Below are positions 28,118 through 36,662 of a DNA stretch of 64,000 bases, piece after piece. The DNA comes from Croceivirga lutea (GTDB lineage Bacteria; Bacteroidota; Bacteroidia; Flavobacteriales; Flavobacteriaceae). A program made the position numbers and the translations under genes. The stretch lies in assembly GCF_014235875.1 (NCBI RefSeq), contig NZ_JACJUK010000009.1, forward strand, positions 62,001 through 126,000, in the 5' to 3' direction. Numbering within the stretch: position 1 is the stretch's first letter; every line of letters starts with the position of its first letter. The notes under the pieces were generated by a model. That model did no database searches, was not told the origin of the DNA, and was given only the letters and a program-made list of their open reading frames with translations.

Positions 28118-29130
28118 ATATTCAACAAAACGTTTCTTTAAAAAGCTACAATACCTTTGGTATTGGGGTTAATGCTTCACACTTTTTAAAAGTTGAAACA
28201 GTATTACAACTCCAAAAGGCATTGCAACTTAGTGTTTATCCTGAAAAATTTGTATTGAGTGGAGGTAGCAATATGCTCCTTACCAAAGACATTTCTGCAT
28301 TGGTACTGCAAATTGCTATAAAAGGTATTAGCATAGAAAAAGAAACCAATGAATTTGTGCACATCAAAGCAATGGCTGGTGAAAATTGGCACAACTTTGT
28401 GCTTTGGACACTTGAACAAGGATACGGAGGAATTGAAAACTTATCTCTAATTCCAGGTTGTGTAGGCACCTCTCCCATTCAAAATATTGGCGCTTATGGC
28501 GTAGAGTTAAAAGATGTATTTGTTGCTTGTGAAGCTATGCATAGAGAAACTTTAGAGCTAGTTGAGTTTTCTAAAGAAGAGTGCAATTTTGGTTATCGTG
28601 ATTCTATTTTTAAAAATAAAGTCAAGAATAAATACATTATCACCTCAGTTACCTTTCAACTCACTAAAACAAATCATATTACCAGAACAGATTATGGTGC
28701 TATCGAAAACCAACTAATGAAGATGGGTATTCATAACCCAACAATAAATGATATTTCAGAAGCGGTTATTGCAATTAGACAAGAAAAGTTACCAGACCCC
28801 GCTATCATTGGAAACAGTGGTAGTTTTTTTAAGAATCCGGTAATCACCAAGAAAAAATTCGATGCTTTTATTAAGAAATTTCCAAAAGCTCCCTTCTATG
28901 AGGTTTCAGAAAATGAATTTAAAATTCCTGCAGGTTGGTTAATTGAACAAGCTGGATTCAAAGGAAAACGATTCGGAGACGCGGGAGTACATACTAAACA
29001 AGCTTTAGTTTTAGTTAATTATGCTAATGCAACAGGTAACGAAATATTAGATTTATCAGAAAAAATTAAAACCGAGGTAAAGGCAAGATTTAATATAAAG
29101 CTAGAAACAGAGGTGAATATAATAAGATAA
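28114..29130 (+). CDS. murB: UDP-N-acetylmuramate dehydrogenase (UDP-N-acetylenolpyruvoylglucosamine reductase)
   Basis: This 338-residue protein has the usual length of type I MurB. FAD-binding LSGGSNMLLT is near 48-57, with SLIPGCVGTSPIQNIGAYGVE and GYRDSIFK in the middle, and NSGSFFKNPV near the catalytic Ser. It reduces UDP-GlcNAc-enolpyruvate in peptidoglycan synthesis. The start is TTG at 28114, overlapping the TGA of the aminotransferase gene by 4 bases; the first residues MNIQQNVSLKSYNTFGI match the family's N-terminus. Confidence 0.95.
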   Translation: MNIQQNVSLKSYNTFGIGVNASHFLKVETVLQLQKALQLSVYPEKFVLSGGSNMLLTKDISALVLQIAIKGISIEKETNEFVHIKAMAGENWHNFVLWTLEQGYGGIENLSLIPGCVGTSPIQNIGAYGVELKDVFVACEAMHRETLELVEFSKEECNFGYRDSIFKNKVKNKYIITSVTFQLTKTNHITRTDYGAIENQLMKMGIHNPTINDISEAVIAIRQEKLPDPAIIGNSGSFFKNPVITKKKFDAFIKKFPKAPFYEVSENEFKIPAGWLIEQAGFKGKRFGDAGVHTKQALVLVNYANATGNEILDLSEKIKTEVKARFNIKLETEVNIIR

Positions 29131-29196
29131 CCCCCGCCTTAAAGTGTAAGTACAGGGGTTATACCAAACCAAACTAACCAAATCTTAATATTGTGA

Positions 29197-29226
29197 TGCG
29201 ATTACTAGTATTAAATCGCAATTTTT
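29197..29226 (+). terminator. Probable terminator after murB
   Basis: TGCGATT pairs with AATCGCA around a 10-base loop, followed by ATTTTT. A weaker AACCCC/GGGGTT pair lies just after the murB stop (29129-29160). The rest of 29227-29306 holds nothing recognisable except the upstream region of the sigma gene. Confidence 0.5.
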
Positions 29227-29306
29227 ATCTTAGCAACAATCTATATACGCGTAAAAAATGACTTTGGATTTTTCAAACCATTTTTTTTGTAGAACGCTAA
29301 CCTAAT

Positions 29307-29873
29307 ATGAGCACACTTTTAGAAAAACATATAGTTGAATTACTTGCAGAACGAGATGAAAAAGCTATCTCGTTATTGTATGATAACTACGCAGATACGC
29401 TGTTCGGGGTAGCCTATAAAGTCGTTAAAGACCAAGAACTTGCACAAGATGTGGTTCAAGAAAGTTTTGTAAAAATTTGGAAAAAGTCTGACACCTATGA
29501 TGCTTCAAAGGCCAAACTTTTTACTTGGTTATTTAGAATAACCAGAAACACTGCTATAGATAAGTTAAGAAGTATTAGCACAAAAACAGAAAAAGAAATC
29601 CAAATTGATTTTTCAGACGTATATGGTATAGGAGAGCGAACGATTACTCCTGAGCATATAGACATCAAGGAAAACCTTGATAAAATTGAAGAAAAGTACA
29701 GAGTGGTACTTGAGGCTCTCTTTTTTGAGGGTATGACACAGCAAGAAGCTAGTGATGAATTAAATATTCCGTTAGGAACTATTAAGTCAAGATTAAAAAT
29801 AGGATTGCGCGAAATGCGCAAAATATATGGCAATACAGTAGCTATAGGGCTACTCTTAAACATGTTGTTATGA
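29307..29873 (+). CDS. ECF RNA polymerase sigma factor
   Basis: This 188-residue protein has sigma region 2 (LYDNYADTLFGVAYKVVKDQELAQDVVQE... with FVKIWKK and FTWLFRITRN) and region 4 with the helix-turn-helix EGMTQQEASDELNIPLGTIKSRL. It is a group IV sigma factor. The next gene, an RskA-like anti-sigma, overlaps its end by 4 bases (ATGA), which is the usual pairing. The inducing signal is unknown. Confidence 0.93.
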   Translation: MSTLLEKHIVELLAERDEKAISLLYDNYADTLFGVAYKVVKDQELAQDVVQESFVKIWKKSDTYDASKAKLFTWLFRITRNTAIDKLRSISTKTEKEIQIDFSDVYGIGERTITPEHIDIKENLDKIEEKYRVVLEALFFEGMTQQEASDELNIPLGTIKSRLKIGLREMRKIYGNTVAIGLLLNMLL

Positions 29874-30628
29874 AAGAAAAAATACAATTATTCTTAGATA
29901 GTGATGTTCTAGAAAGATATCTTCTCGGAGATACCACTTTAGAAGAATCATTACAAGTTGAACGATACATTACCATGTATCCAGAGGTTAGAGAAACCTA
30001 CAATGAACTTCAAGAGAATCTGGAGTCCTATGCTAAAATGCATGCCTTAAAAGCTCCAGAAAATTTAAAAGAGATTATTTTACATAAAATAAGGCAAGAA
30101 AAAAGAAGAGGAAACAAATTTTACAAATGGGCCATTGCGGCTAGTGTAGTAGCTATTTTTTCTTTAGCTATAACGTATTTCTTCTACAATCAAAACCAGA
30201 GTTTACAACAAGAAAATTCTTTAGTAAGCAACCAGATTAAAAATTTGGAGATGGATATGAAAGTACAATTAGAAGACCTGCGTAACCAATACATTGTTCT
30301 TAACAATCCTAATACACGTAGGTTCAATGTAAATGGTACAGATAGAGCTAAAGAGTTGAAAGCAGTTGCTTATGTAAATCCTGTAAAAAAGCTGTCATAT
30401 ATAAACGTTAGAAACCTACCACAATTACCAGAAGACCAATGTTATCAAATGTGGGCTGAGGTAAATGGCGAATTGGTAAATCTTGGTATTATAAAAGATT
30501 TTAAAAATCCAGAGCAAATGTTTGCTTTACCCTATGCAGACCAGGCAATTAGTTATATCACTATAGAGCCAGAAGGAGGCAACATTACACCATCTGTAGA
30601 TAATATCGTAGCTAACATTAAGTATTAA
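29870..30628 (+). CDS. RskA-like anti-sigma factor, single-pass membrane protein
   Basis: This 252-residue protein has an N-terminal cytoplasmic part with a zinc-free anti-sigma-like region (YLLGDTTLEESLQVERYI...), one membrane segment near 84-104, then a coiled-coil stretch (110-140) and an RskA C-terminal domain with QMWAEVNGELVNLGII. It should hold the preceding sigma factor at the membrane and release it on a signal. There is no HxxxCxxC motif, so it is not a redox-sensing ZAS type. Confidence 0.88.
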   Translation: MKEKIQLFLDSDVLERYLLGDTTLEESLQVERYITMYPEVRETYNELQENLESYAKMHALKAPENLKEIILHKIRQEKRRGNKFYKWAIAASVVAIFSLAITYFFYNQNQSLQQENSLVSNQIKNLEMDMKVQLEDLRNQYIVLNNPNTRRFNVNGTDRAKELKAVAYVNPVKKLSYINVRNLPQLPEDQCYQMWAEVNGELVNLGIIKDFKNPEQMFALPYADQAISYITIEPEGGNITPSVDNIVANIKY

Positions 30629-30654
30629 TTAAGTAATTAAATTTTCACTTTACG

Positions 30655-30662
30655 TATCTTTG
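30655..30662 (+). promoter_or_regulatory. Putative -7 element for the small Cys-rich gene
   Basis: TATCTTTG matches TAnnTTTG and ends 17 bases before the ATG at 30680. Confidence 0.52.
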
Positions 30663-30679
30663 CAAAAAGATTTTGTAAC

Positions 30680-30880
30680 ATGAAATTGGTACTCTTAACG
30701 GTTGGTATTTTAGCACTTGCTTTTGCCGGTATTGCTATAAAAATCTGGTCAAAAAAAGATGGAGAATTTGCAGGTACTTGTGCTAGCCAAAGTCCATTTT
30801 TAAATCAAGAGGGCGAAGCTTGTGGCTTCTGCGGAAAATTACCCGAAGAACAAGAATGCAGAAAAGACGCCGTAGCCTAA
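30680..30880 (+). CDS. Small Cys-rich membrane or secreted protein
   Basis: This 66-residue protein has a hydrophobic N-terminal segment (about 3-22), likely an anchor or signal, followed by a short exported tail with C34, C48, C51 and C60 (CGFC at 48-51). Similar small proteins are common in Flavobacteria, but no function is known to me. CGFC could bind a metal or act as a redox pair. It has its own promoter and lies between the anti-sigma gene and a second sigma gene. Confidence 0.72.
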   Translation: MKLVLLTVGILALAFAGIAIKIWSKKDGEFAGTCASQSPFLNQEGEACGFCGKLPEEQECRKDAVA

Positions 30881-30897
30881 CTACTTAAACCCCCACC

Positions 30898-31470
30898 TTG
30901 AAGGTTAGTTCTAAAAATTTAGAAGAAACTATTGAAAGCGCTAAAAGTGGAAATCAAATAGCGTTTAGTAATCTTCTTGACACCTATTGGAATGATATTT
31001 TCAGATTTCAAATTTCTCGCATGAAGCAAGAGGCAGATGCTGAGGATATTACCATACAAACCTTCTCAAAAGCGTTCGACAATATAAATAGTTATGACAG
31101 CCAGTACGATTTTAAAAACTGGTTATTAACTATCTCAAAAAATTTACATGTTGACCTCATAAGAAAACAACGAAAAAACATTCTAAATGAGCAACAAGGT
31201 GGCGAAGCTAACGCGGCAATTAAAGTGCTAGATGAAACACCTTCAATTGAAGATTCATTAATTACAGAACAAAATTTAGCGTCTTTATTAGCCGATATTA
31301 AAAAGCTAAAACCCACATACCAAAAGGTTATAAATCTCAGGTATTTTAATGAAATGAGCTACAACCAAATAGCCACAGAATTAGACGAACCTTTAAATAA
31401 TGTAAAGGTAAAACTGTTACGTGCTAAAAAGTTGTTAGCAGAAATAATTAAAGCTAAAACAAATCGGTAA
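30898..31470 (+). CDS. Sigma-70 family (ECF-like) RNA polymerase sigma factor
   Basis: This 190-residue protein has region 2 (FSNLLDTYWNDIFRFQISRM, AEDITIQTFSKAF, FKNWLLTISKN) and region 4 (LRYFNEMSYNQIATELDEPLNNVKVKLLRAKKLL). The start is TTG at 30898; no nearby ATG restores region 2. There is no anti-sigma gene beside it, only the small Cys-rich protein 17 bases upstream and lipA 42 bases downstream. Its regulation is therefore not obvious. Confidence 0.88.
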   Translation: MKVSSKNLEETIESAKSGNQIAFSNLLDTYWNDIFRFQISRMKQEADAEDITIQTFSKAFDNINSYDSQYDFKNWLLTISKNLHVDLIRKQRKNILNEQQGGEANAAIKVLDETPSIEDSLITEQNLASLLADIKKLKPTYQKVINLRYFNEMSYNQIATELDEPLNNVKVKLLRAKKLLAEIIKAKTNR

Positions 31471-31490
31471 AGTTCCATTTTACCATTTTG

Positions 31491-31498
31491 TATATTTG
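31491..31498 (+). promoter_or_regulatory. Putative -7 element for lipA
   Basis: TATATTTG matches TAnnTTTG and ends 14 bases before the lipA ATG at 31513. Confidence 0.55.
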
Positions 31499-31512
31499 AA
31501 TAAAGAATTGTT

Positions 31513-32388
31513 ATGGCGGTAGATGTTTTAGAAAAATCTGGACCGGTTACCAAAAAACCAAAATGGATTAGAGTTAAATTACCTACAGGTAAAAAATACA
31601 CTCAATTACGTGGTTTAGTTGACAAATATGATTTACACACTATTTGCACCTCTGGTAGTTGTCCAAATATGGGAGAATGTTGGGGAGAAGGTACTGCAAC
31701 GTTTATGATTTTAGGTAACATTTGTACACGTTCTTGTGGGTTTTGCGGTGTTAAAACTGGTAGACCAGAAAGTGTTGACTGGGCAGAACCAGAAAAAGTA
31801 GCACGTTCTATAAAAATTATGGGGATAAAACATGCCGTTTTAACCTCAGTTGACCGTGATGATTTAAAAGATATGGGTTCCATTATCTGGGCAGAAACCG
31901 TAAATGCGGTGAGAAGAATGAATCCGCAAACTACTTTAGAAACCTTAATACCTGATTTTCAAGGAATTGAAAGACATCTAGATAGAATTTTGGAAGTGGC
32001 TCCAGAGGTGATTTCTCATAACATGGAAACTGTAAAAAGACTTACTAGAGAAGTGAGAATTCAGGCCAAATATGAAAGAAGTTTAGGTGTTTTAGAATAC
32101 CTAAAACATAACGGTGCCAATAGAACCAAGTCTGGTATCATGTTAGGTTTGGGTGAGACAGAAACAGAGGTTATAGAAACTCTAGAAGATTTGCGTACTG
32201 CTAAGGTAGATGTAGTTACCATTGGTCAATATTTACAGCCTTCAAAAAAGCATTTACCTGTTAAGCAATTTATAACCCCTGACCAATTTAAGAAGTACGA
32301 AGAAATTGGTTTAGAAATGGGCTTTAGACATGTAGAAAGTGGTGCTTTAGTTAGGTCTTCTTACAAAGCTCACAAACACATTAATTAA
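31513..32388 (+). CDS. lipA: Lipoyl synthase
   Basis: This 291-residue radical-SAM enzyme has both iron-sulfur sets: C45, C50, C56 for the auxiliary cluster and C71, C75, C78 (CTRSCGFC) for the SAM cluster. The C-terminal RSSY provides the Ser ligand of the auxiliary cluster. It inserts two sulfurs into octanoyl groups on lipoyl-dependent enzymes. It lies 3 bases before a GAPDH gene and probably shares its transcript. Confidence 0.97.
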   Translation: MAVDVLEKSGPVTKKPKWIRVKLPTGKKYTQLRGLVDKYDLHTICTSGSCPNMGECWGEGTATFMILGNICTRSCGFCGVKTGRPESVDWAEPEKVARSIKIMGIKHAVLTSVDRDDLKDMGSIIWAETVNAVRRMNPQTTLETLIPDFQGIERHLDRILEVAPEVISHNMETVKRLTREVRIQAKYERSLGVLEYLKHNGANRTKSGIMLGLGETETEVIETLEDLRTAKVDVVTIGQYLQPSKKHLPVKQFITPDQFKKYEEIGLEMGFRHVESGALVRSSYKAHKHIN

Positions 32389-32391
32389 TAC

Positions 32392-33393
32392 ATGTCTCAA
32401 GACACTATTAGAATTGGAATTAATGGGTTTGGACGCATTGGAAGAACCTTGTTTCGACTTTTAGCCAATCACCCTACCATTAAAATCGTTGCAATTAATG
32501 ATTTAGCAGATGCTAAAACACTTTGCCATTTAGCTAAATATGATAGTATTCACGGTAGATTCAACCAAGAATTAAGGGTAGAAAATGGTAATCTCCTTTT
32601 TGATGACAGAATAATTTCAGTTCTAACTCATAATCATCCAGAAGCTATTGATTGGTCAGCACATCATGTTGATTATGTAATTGAGGCTACGGGTAAGTTT
32701 AAAACAAAAGCAGTACTTCAACATCATTTAACAAATGGTGCTAAAAAAGTTATTCTTTCAGCACCCCCCGTAGATGACAGCATAAAAATGATTGTTTTGG
32801 GTGTTAACCATCAATTACTCGCTAAAACAGATAACATTATTTCAGTAGCCTCTTGCACCACAAACAATGCTGCTCCCATGATTAAAGTAATCAACGAACT
32901 TTGCGGGGTAAAACAGGCATACATTACAACAGTACATTCATATACCACAGACCAAAGCCTACATGACGCTCCACATCGCGATTTGAGAAGAGCTCGGGCA
33001 GCTGGTCAATCTATAATTCCGACCACAACCGGAGCAGCTAAAGCTTTAACAAAAATATTTCCAGAATTATCTAATGTTATTGGCGGATGTGGTATTAGAG
33101 TTCCTGTACCAAATGGTTCTTTAACAGATATAACATTTAATGTTGCCCAAAAAACTTCAATAGCCGAAATAAATGCTAGATTTAAAGAAGTTTCTCAAGG
33201 CGAATTAAAAAATGTACTTTTATATTGCAACGAACCAATAGTATCAATAGACATAAACAATAGTACGCATTCTTGTACGTTTGATTCATTGATGACTTCT
33301 GTCATTGATAATATGGTTAAAATTATAGGATGGTATGATAATGAAACCGGTTACTGTTCTAGGATTATTGATTGTATTTTGCTTTTGGAATAA
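32392..33393 (+). CDS. gap: Type I glyceraldehyde-3-phosphate dehydrogenase
   Basis: This 333-residue protein has the NAD-binding GINGFGRIGR (9-18), catalytic C155 in ASCTTNN and H182 in VHSYTTDQ. RDLRRARAAGQSIIPTTTGAAKA is intact. The GGCGIRVPVPNGS segment differs from the usual LxGMAxRVPTP, so this may be a divergent second GAPDH copy in the genome rather than the main glycolytic one. D37 at the end of strand 2 suggests NAD preference. It is 3 bases after lipA. Confidence 0.92.
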   Translation: MSQDTIRIGINGFGRIGRTLFRLLANHPTIKIVAINDLADAKTLCHLAKYDSIHGRFNQELRVENGNLLFDDRIISVLTHNHPEAIDWSAHHVDYVIEATGKFKTKAVLQHHLTNGAKKVILSAPPVDDSIKMIVLGVNHQLLAKTDNIISVASCTTNNAAPMIKVINELCGVKQAYITTVHSYTTDQSLHDAPHRDLRRARAAGQSIIPTTTGAAKALTKIFPELSNVIGGCGIRVPVPNGSLTDITFNVAQKTSIAEINARFKEVSQGELKNVLLYCNEPIVSIDINNSTHSCTFDSLMTSVIDNMVKIIGWYDNETGYCSRIIDCILLLE

Positions 33394-33403
33394 ATAAACA
33401 TGT

Positions 33404-35626
33404 GTGATTAAAATTCATACACATACTATTCTTTTGAAAAGAATTATAAGATACCTACCAATAGTACTCATCCCCTTTTTTGCATTGGGGCAAGATTCTA
33501 TTGTTTCTAACAAAAGCGTTAGCTATCATCATAAAAGAGCAACTCTTTATATGCATAAGGATGATTTGGCAAATGCTACCCAAGAACTAAATACGGCATC
33601 TAAAATAGCTGAAGCTAATGAAGATTTAAAAGGTTTGTTAGATACGTATAACCGTTTTGCATTACTTCATTTAGAATTAGAAGATAAACCTACAGCATTA
33701 TTCTATAGAGACCGAGCTGGTATTTTTTTAAAGGGAATTGAATACCCTTCTGGTGAAGCCCTTAATAAATATATAAATGCTAGGTTAATGTTAGAAGAGA
33801 ATAAACCTTTTCAGGCATTAGAGTTGTTAGATGAAGCTTTAAAATTATCTAATGATAAAAATCTGCTTAACAATATTCAGCTCACTAGAGCTAACATTTA
33901 TTTAAATCTAGATAGGTTTGAAGATGCAGAACAACAGTACAACGCCTTACTGGTAAATTCAGATGATTTAGAACAAAGTTATTTAGCAACAAAGGCAAAT
34001 TTAGGTTTAGCTGAACTTAATTATGAACAAGACGAAATAGAAAAAAGCACTAACTACGCAGAAGCAGCTTTAAAAATTAGCACTAAACATAACTATCAAA
34101 GATTAATAAGTAAATCTAATGCCTTTTTACAAGCAACCTATGAGCAATTAGGTGAATATGATAAGGCATTAGAAAAGCTGAAAGGCTTAATGCAATTAAA
34201 AGATTCAGTTTTTACAATTGAAAAGCTGAGAGAACAAACCAGAACAGCTGACCAAATTACTATTGGACAATTAAGAAATATCAATTCTAAGCTTCAAAGT
34301 GAAAATGAAGAACTGTTACAATCAGAGAATCGTGCAGAAGTAACCGCAATTTTGTCACTTGCCTTCTTAACTATAATCTCTTTATTAGCGGTATCACTAT
34401 TTAGAAATAATCAGATAAAACTTAAAACAAACGATTTACTTCAAACAAAAAATAGTGAATTAGAAAAAGCAAGAGATGACGCTATTGAAGCTATGCAGGC
34501 AAAATCTAATTTCTTGTCGACCGTAACACATGAGCTCAGGACACCATTATATGCCGTAACTGGTTTAACACATATACTTTTAGAAGAAAACCCATCTGAC
34601 CACCAAAAAGAGCATTTAAAATCGCTTAAGTTTTCAGGTGATTACTTGTTAAATTTCATTAACGATATTCTTCAAATTAATAAGATAGATGCAGATAAAC
34701 TAGAAACGCTTAGTGTTGAGTTCAAACTTAAAAAAGTACTTTCAGAAGTTATTGAATCTTTACAACAACGCGCCAATGAAAATGATACTCGAGTTGTTTT
34801 AGAGTTTGATAATAAGATTCCGAATAGCCTACTTGGTGACCCTATGAAGCTGTCTCAAATATTCATGAATTTAGTAGGCAATGCCTTAAAATTTACTAGT
34901 GATGGGCAAGTAACGGTTATTGCTAAACTACTAGAAAGAGGAGAAGACAAGGCAAAAATTCATTTTGCGGTTAAAGACAATGGCATTGGTATTTCAGAAG
35001 AGCAGCAAAAAAAGATATTCGATAGTTTTGAGCAGGGCTCCATTCAGATTAATAGAGAATACGGCGGCACTGGATTAGGGCTTACTATTGTAAAAAGTCT
35101 ACTTGGCCTATTTAATAGTAAAATTAATTTAGAAAGTAAAGAAAACGAGGGTAGTAAGTTTTTCTTTGATATTGAATTTAAATGTGAAGAACCGGCAATT
35201 GCAGATATTCCATTTGAATTAGACCCAGAAGAGTTTGATTTTGAGGGCAACCATATTCTTATAGTTGAAGACAACAAAATCAACCAAGTCATCACTAAAA
35301 AGATGTTGACTAAAAAAGAAATGACAGCCGACATTGCTAATAACGGCCAAGAAGCAGTGGATATGGCCAAACAAAATAGATACGATTGTATTCTGATGGA
35401 TATTCACATGCCCATTATGGGTGGTGTTGAGGCCATGACAGAAATTAGAAAATTCAACAGTACTATTCCAATAATTGCTTTAACAGCAGTATCAATGGAA
35501 GATAGCGTAGAAGAATTTTTAAGTGTTGGCGCTAATGATGTGGTAACCAAACCGTTTAAGCCTGAAGTTTTTTACCATACTATTGGAGAAAACATTCTAA
35601 AAACTAGAATGCAGAGTCAGTCTTAA
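33404..35626 (+). CDS. TPR-containing hybrid histidine kinase with response-regulator domain
   Basis: This protein is 740 residues from the GTG at 33404, or 730 from the TTG at 33434, which would give a cleaner signal peptide (MKRIIRYLPIVLIPFFALGQ). Order: signal, periplasmic TPR-like helices (about 35-285), one membrane segment (about 311-331), a coiled-coil linker, HisKA with H376 in VTHELRTPLY, ATPase with NALKFTSDG and DNGIGIS, and a receiver with D666 in LMDIHMP. It should sense something periplasmic and pass phosphate internally. No partner regulator is adjacent. The end overlaps lpxK by 23 bases. Confidence 0.9.
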   Translation: MIKIHTHTILLKRIIRYLPIVLIPFFALGQDSIVSNKSVSYHHKRATLYMHKDDLANATQELNTASKIAEANEDLKGLLDTYNRFALLHLELEDKPTALFYRDRAGIFLKGIEYPSGEALNKYINARLMLEENKPFQALELLDEALKLSNDKNLLNNIQLTRANIYLNLDRFEDAEQQYNALLVNSDDLEQSYLATKANLGLAELNYEQDEIEKSTNYAEAALKISTKHNYQRLISKSNAFLQATYEQLGEYDKALEKLKGLMQLKDSVFTIEKLREQTRTADQITIGQLRNINSKLQSENEELLQSENRAEVTAILSLAFLTIISLLAVSLFRNNQIKLKTNDLLQTKNSELEKARDDAIEAMQAKSNFLSTVTHELRTPLYAVTGLTHILLEENPSDHQKEHLKSLKFSGDYLLNFINDILQINKIDADKLETLSVEFKLKKVLSEVIESLQQRANENDTRVVLEFDNKIPNSLLGDPMKLSQIFMNLVGNALKFTSDGQVTVIAKLLERGEDKAKIHFAVKDNGIGISEEQQKKIFDSFEQGSIQINREYGGTGLGLTIVKSLLGLFNSKINLESKENEGSKFFFDIEFKCEEPAIADIPFELDPEEFDFEGNHILIVEDNKINQVITKKMLTKKEMTADIANNGQEAVDMAKQNRYDCILMDIHMPIMGGVEAMTEIRKFNSTIPIIALTAVSMEDSVEEFLSVGANDVVTKPFKPEVFYHTIGENILKTRMQSQS

Positions 35627-36614
35627 AAGTATCTAATAACAAGGAAACTAAGTTTGGTTCCTGGTTTATAAAGTGATGCTCAACACCCAAGTAATACGCA
35701 TTTGGCAATTTAGAATCTAATCGAACAAAATCTTTTTCAGTAGTTATTACTACATCAAAATTCGCCAATTTATTGAGCTCAGCCATTGTAAAAAAATGAT
35801 GGTCGGCATATTTAAAATGCCTAAAATGCAAATCGTTGTTGTGTAAAAATTCTACCAGTGGTTTTGGGTTAGCAATACCGGTTAACAAAGCCAACTTTTT
35901 ATCTTTAATTGCTGAGAACGTTAAGTCAGTTTCTACACCTTTAAGCACCTCGGCATACTTTAGGGTACTAAACACTACTTTTTGTGATGCTTTTGGCTTA
36001 ATTTTTTCGATGTATTGAGTTTGTTGAGTTTGAGATAAGTCTGCAGGACATTTGGTTACTACAATAACATTTGCTCGTTTCTTTTGATTTTTATCATCAC
36101 GTAGATTTCCCATTGGGAGGTAAAAATCTGAGAAAAAAGGTTGTTCAAATGTTGTTAAAAGAATAGAATAATGGGGATTAACTTTACGGTGTTGAAAAGC
36201 GTCATCCAATAAAATAAAATTAGCAGTTGTTTTTTTCTGAATTTCAGAAATACCGTTACTTCTATCCGCATCAACAGCTACAATTAGCTCTTTATGTTTT
36301 TTGAATAATTGAAAAGGCTCATCGCCTAAATCTAAAACCGATGTTTTTTCACCAGCTAGAATAAACCCTGAAGATTTTCGCTTGTATCCCCGACTTAAAA
36401 CTGCAATGGTAAAATGTGCTTTTAAATGCGTAATTAGAAAGTCGGTCATAGGGGTTTTACCAGTACCGCCGACACTCAAATTACCAATACAGATAGTTGG
36501 TGTTGAAAACGTATTCGACTTCAAAAAGTTGATATCGTACAAGTAATTTCTAATCTTAACTATACCACCATAAAGAAGTGCGAAAGGAAAAGTAAGTAGT
36601 CTTAACCATTGCAT
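35604..36614 (-). CDS. lpxK: Tetraacyldisaccharide 4'-kinase
   Basis: This 336-residue protein has an N-terminal hydrophobic segment (about 4-20) and a P-loop GNLSVGGTGKT (44-54). ILLDDAFQHRKV matches the LpxK DDGFQ motif. It phosphorylates the lipid A disaccharide at the inner membrane, so the organism makes an LPS outer membrane. It is divergent from the Nif3-like gene (48-base gap) and its 3' end overlaps the hybrid kinase. Confidence 0.95.
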   Translation of the reverse strand: MQWLRLLTFPFALLYGGIVKIRNYLYDINFLKSNTFSTPTICIGNLSVGGTGKTPMTDFLITHLKAHFTIAVLSRGYKRKSSGFILAGEKTSVLDLGDEPFQLFKKHKELIVAVDADRSNGISEIQKKTTANFILLDDAFQHRKVNPHYSILLTTFEQPFFSDFYLPMGNLRDDKNQKKRANVIVVTKCPADLSQTQQTQYIEKIKPKASQKVVFSTLKYAEVLKGVETDLTFSAIKDKKLALLTGIANPKPLVEFLHNNDLHFRHFKYADHHFFTMAELNKLANFDVVITTEKDFVRLDSKLPNAYYLGVEHHFINQEPNLVSLLLDTFKTDSAF

Positions 36615-36662
36615 TGAGCGAAATTATAATATTTTAGCTACTAGCAACAACGAAAACTAAAA

